Positions 61,676 through 64,000 of a DNA stretch of 64,000 nt are shown here, one piece after another. Source of the stretch: Erysipelotrichaceae bacterium (lineage in GTDB: Bacteria > Bacillota_I > Bacilli_A > Erysipelotrichales > Erysipelotrichaceae); NCBI GenBank assembly GCA_017432005.1, contig JAFRKA010000016.1:1-64000 (forward strand), given 5' to 3'. The position numbers were made by a program, and so were the translations under genes. Position 1 is the first letter of the stretch, and the number at the start of each line of letters is the position of its first letter. The notes under the pieces were generated by a model. That model had not been told where the DNA came from. It saw nothing but the letters and a program-made list of their open reading frames with translations, and searched no databases.

Positions 61676-62266
61676 TCAGTCTTCAGGGATACGCGGCAGG
61701 AAGCTCTTGTACAGTGCCAGATAGAGGACGACTGAAACAAAGACACACACGACCGCATTGATGGCAGTGGAACCTGCTACCCAGGAAGCGATGATCTTGG
61801 CTGCTTCCTGCGGGATGCCCAGAAGATACTTGCGGTAGAAATAGCCGACGACCGGATCAGCGATCACATTGAAACCAAGACCGGCGATCGCGGAAATGGC
61901 GGTGATCCTGGCGATGCGTTTCGGATCTTTCTCTTCCTTCAGATTCAGTGATTTGGCGACAGTCCCGGAAATAAAGCCGATCAAAAATTTGAGCAGGAAA
62001 GTTTTGGGAGCCGAAGCGATATAACGCGGATCGATGATATCGGCGATTGAAAGACCGATGGCACCTGAGAGTCCTCCATAGACCGGCCCTAAAAACAGGG
62101 CTGAAAGTACGACGACTGCATTGGCGATGTGGATGGCTGTCGAAGTTCCGGCTGTGACCGGGATCGTGATCTTGCCATAGGTGAAGGCCACGAAGTTGAT
62201 GACCGCAAACATAGCGGTATAAACGATCTTTCTGGTTTTACTGTTTGTCATGTTGCGTTTCTCCAT
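61676..62266 (-). CDS. ECF transporter S component, probably vitamin B6 type
   Basis: 196 residues with about six hydrophobic helices, the size and shape of an ECF substrate-binding protein (VYTAMFAVINFVAFTYGKIT, GPVYGGLSGAIGLSIADIID, AGLGFNVIADPVVGYFYR). It would bind a vitamin outside the membrane and work with the shared EcfA-EcfA'-EcfT module encoded elsewhere. The divergent neighbour is a PdxR/MocR-type PLP regulator, which makes pyridoxine or pyridoxal the likely substrate. Specificity cannot be confirmed from sequence alone. Confidence 0.85.
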   Translation of the reverse strand: MEKRNMTNSKTRKIVYTAMFAVINFVAFTYGKITIPVTAGTSTAIHIANAVVVLSALFLGPVYGGLSGAIGLSIADIIDPRYIASAPKTFLLKFLIGFISGTVAKSLNLKEEKDPKRIARITAISAIAGLGFNVIADPVVGYFYRKYLLGIPQEAAKIIASWVAGSTAINAVVCVFVSVVLYLALYKSFLPRIPED

Positions 62267-62301
62267 CTTTAAGATAACAGTAAATTGATATACATAAAAG
62301 T

Positions 62302-62332
62302 ACCAATTTTGTATAATTTTATAGAACCAATT
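62302..62332. promoter_or_regulatory. Direct repeats in the ECF/MocR promoter region
   Basis: Two ACCAATT repeats at 62302-62308 and 62326-62332, 24 bases apart start to start, flank a TATAAT (62312-62317) that fits the MocR gene's own -10 box. MocR/PdxR regulators often bind direct repeats, so this is a candidate operator. Confidence 0.45.
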
Positions 62333-62335
62333 ATT

Positions 62336-63736
62336 ATGCTTAATATCGATAAGAATTCAGCTGTTCCGGTATATGAACAGATATATCGGCAGTTAAAGGA
62401 ACAGATCATTGATGGTGAACTTCCTTCCGGAAGCCGTTTGAGTGCGACCAGGACGCTGGCAGCTGATTATCATATCAGCCGCAATACTGTTCTGACTGCT
62501 TACCAGCAGCTGGAATCGGAAGGTTTCATCTATTCGAAAGTCGGATCCGGTTTTTATGTGGAGGATCTGCCGGAGATTGACAACTCTGCTGCAAGAGAGA
62601 CGATCCAGTCTGAAACTGAAGATGAAGATCATGATGTCAGATATGATTTCCGTTATGGGAACATCGAACCTAATATATATGGAACAAGATCATTCCGTAA
62701 GGCCTTGAAGGATGCGTTAAGTGAACTGGAACTTAAAACATCCTTGTCAGACAGCGATCCCCGCGGTTATCTTTCTTTAAGACAGGCGCTGGCTGAACAT
62801 TTGCTCAAGGTGAGAGGAGTAGTCGCTTCCGTCGATCAGATCATCATAACCTGCGGCCACCATTATTCATTAAAGATGATCAGTGAATTCTTTCCCCGGG
62901 AGGAATACCGTTTCATCATGGAAGAACCGGGTCATCAGGATACCAGAGAAGTTTTTCTTTCTACCGGATATCATATCGATCCGATCAGACTGGATGAAAA
63001 CGGCATCCAGGTGAACAGACTGAGCAGGACCAGAAAGGCTCTGGCCTATGTGACACCTTCCCATCAGTTCCCTTTGGGCTATATCCTGCCTTTCAGCAGG
63101 AGGATCAAACTTCTGGAATGGGCTCAAGAGACAGACAGTTATATCATCGAAGATGACTATGATTCAGAACTACGATACAAAGAGAGACCGATCCCTTCTC
63201 TTCATTCCCTGGATCGCAATGACCGGGTCATCTATCTGGGATCGTTCTCCAAATCACTGTCACCGGATCTGCGCATCTCCTATATCGTCTTTCCCCGGAA
63301 GATGAAGATCGAACAGCTGGCTGTACATCCTTTACTTAATTCAAGTTCACCGGCTCTTATCCAGCTGACACTGGAGAAGTATCTTCGTTCCGGTGAATAT
63401 CTTAAACGGATTAATCAGGTCCGCAACAGTTTCAGGCGTAAGCATAATCTGATCATCGATTTTCTGAAAAAGAATTATCCGGAACAGATAAAGATCTACG
63501 GCAGCGGAGGAGGAACACATTTCATCCTGGAACTTGATACTAAAATGAGTCAGAAACAGCTGATCGAAAGATTCAAAAAAAATGATGTCGGAGTCTACCC
63601 GACGAAAGGCTTCTGGGCCGATCAGAGCCAGTCACATGAAAACAGGATCATGATCGGGTATGCGGGCATACCTGAAGATCAGATAGAAGAGTATCTTGAG
63701 AGACTTAAGACAGTGATCGATGAGGTGCTCTGCTGA
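62336..63736 (+). CDS. MocR-family PLP-dependent regulator, PdxR-like
   Basis: 466 residues from ATG 62336. The N-terminal ~75 residues are a GntR-type winged helix (PVYEQIYRQLKEQIIDG, YHISRNTVLTAYQQLESEG). The rest is an aminotransferase class I fold with the PLP lysine 306 in GSFSKSLSPDLRISY and YIIEDDYDSELRY. Such proteins sense PLP and usually switch pyridoxal synthesis or uptake genes. It is divergent from the ECF S component, and the ACCAATT repeats lie between them. The start has no ribosome site and a leader of roughly ten bases. Confidence 0.92.
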   Translation: MLNIDKNSAVPVYEQIYRQLKEQIIDGELPSGSRLSATRTLAADYHISRNTVLTAYQQLESEGFIYSKVGSGFYVEDLPEIDNSAARETIQSETEDEDHDVRYDFRYGNIEPNIYGTRSFRKALKDALSELELKTSLSDSDPRGYLSLRQALAEHLLKVRGVVASVDQIIITCGHHYSLKMISEFFPREEYRFIMEEPGHQDTREVFLSTGYHIDPIRLDENGIQVNRLSRTRKALAYVTPSHQFPLGYILPFSRRIKLLEWAQETDSYIIEDDYDSELRYKERPIPSLHSLDRNDRVIYLGSFSKSLSPDLRISYIVFPRKMKIEQLAVHPLLNSSSPALIQLTLEKYLRSGEYLKRINQVRNSFRRKHNLIIDFLKKNYPEQIKIYGSGGGTHFILELDTKMSQKQLIERFKKNDVGVYPTKGFWADQSQSHENRIMIGYAGIPEDQIEEYLERLKTVIDEVLC

Positions 63737-63849
63737 TATATTGCGAATATATAAGCGATAATTTATCATAAAAATATAGAAGGAAAGACTGCATAATACG
63801 CTATAGCGGTGTGAAGCATCCCGTTTTTTGTCTTCCGGAAGGAGCAACA

Positions 63850-64000
63850 ATGAACAAGTGTCCGTATTGCGGGAAGAATATCCCTTCATATACGAAATAC
63901 TGTCCTGAATGTAAGGAGAAACTGCCGGCATGGAACAGGATCCTGGACCGCTTCGGCGGTACGATCCCTGACTGTTTCCAGGCCGTCAGAAAGATGTTTG
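63850..64000 (+). CDS. Zinc-ribbon protein (5' part only)
   Basis: ATG 63850 follows GGAAGGAG and 50 codons are visible before the window ends. The start MNKCPYCGKNIPSYTKYCPE has the CxxC...CxxC pair of a zinc ribbon (CPYC and CPEC), common at the N-terminus of membrane or regulatory proteins of Firmicutes. The frame then runs KLPAWNRILDRFGG. Whether a membrane or catalytic domain follows cannot be seen. Confidence 0.75.
   Translation, partial: MNKCPYCGKNIPSYTKYCPECKEKLPAWNRILDRFGGTIPDCFQAVRKMF

Noticed and set aside
63700-63849. Possible small gene or structured RNA before the zinc-ribbon gene
   Set aside because: Only AT-rich sequence and a short CTTCCGGAAG palindrome; no conserved fold or open frame could be supported.
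1-64000. tRNA, rRNA, CRISPR array or prophage genes
   Set aside because: No cloverleaf-like sequence ending in CCA, no 16S/23S motifs, no regularly spaced repeats and no phage structural genes were seen; a dedicated scan could still find a tRNA missed by eye.

Overview
The window looks like chromosomal DNA of a low-to-mid GC Bacillota, most likely an Erysipelotrichia-type gut or oral anaerobe. This is inferred from ECF vitamin transporters, a MocR regulator, LPxTG-like surface remnants, AAGGAGG ribosome sites and oxygen-independent carbohydrate metabolism. I see no rRNA, tRNA or CRISPR array. The left edge carries the end of an IS3-type element and the right edge cuts a zinc-ribbon gene.

Layout. 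1-2206: IS3 end and a large TIR-domain protein. 2403-11043: lipoprotein, small flavin and sugar-phosphate enzymes, a Trk potassium uptake operon (two RCK subunits plus TrkH), nucleoside hydrolase, GH13 enzyme and an HD protein. 11070-13778 (minus): a domain-swapped GH3 beta-glucosidase and a small conserved protein. 13901-25063: signalling and housekeeping mix, with a propeller-HD-GYP protein, Fe-S aldo/keto reductase, trmD outside its usual operon, flavin enzymes, and a divergent GGDEF / HD-GYP pair. 25083-28351: MmcQ/EVE-like protein and the AmmeMemoRadiSam pair. 28426-34120: a three-gene module with an apparent ATA start, a sensor-MFS fusion and a sensor-SpoIIE phosphatase, followed by another GGDEF protein.

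37764-46037 is the most interesting region. A PRD/EIIB-type regulator is divergent from an operon of an amidohydrolase, a fused PRD-SFCGS protein, three DUF4312/DUF4311/DUF4310 proteins (two of them membrane proteins), a DgaE-type PLP ammonia lyase and two KDPG-type aldolases. I read this as uptake and breakdown of an N-acylated amino sugar acid to pyruvate and a triose phosphate, through a transporter whose mechanism is not described. A strong hairpin terminator separates the transport genes from the catabolic genes.

46072-51490 holds HAD and amidohydrolase genes and a methylthioribose/5-deoxyribose-type salvage pair (class II aldolase and mtnA). 51542-55046 is an AT-rich island of secreted proteins and a decayed surface-protein fragment. 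55204-64000 returns to core-like genes: DUF349 protein, MFS carrier, GT4 glycosyltransferase, flavodoxin, hybrid histidine kinase, and an ECF S component divergent from a PdxR/MocR regulator.

Cyclic-di-GMP proteins are dense (two GGDEF, two HD-GYP). Several signalling and membrane genes lack a Shine-Dalgarno site and have a -10-like hexamer 6-8 bases before the start codon, which suggests leaderless transcripts. All functional calls come from reading motifs and family knowledge; no database search was possible.
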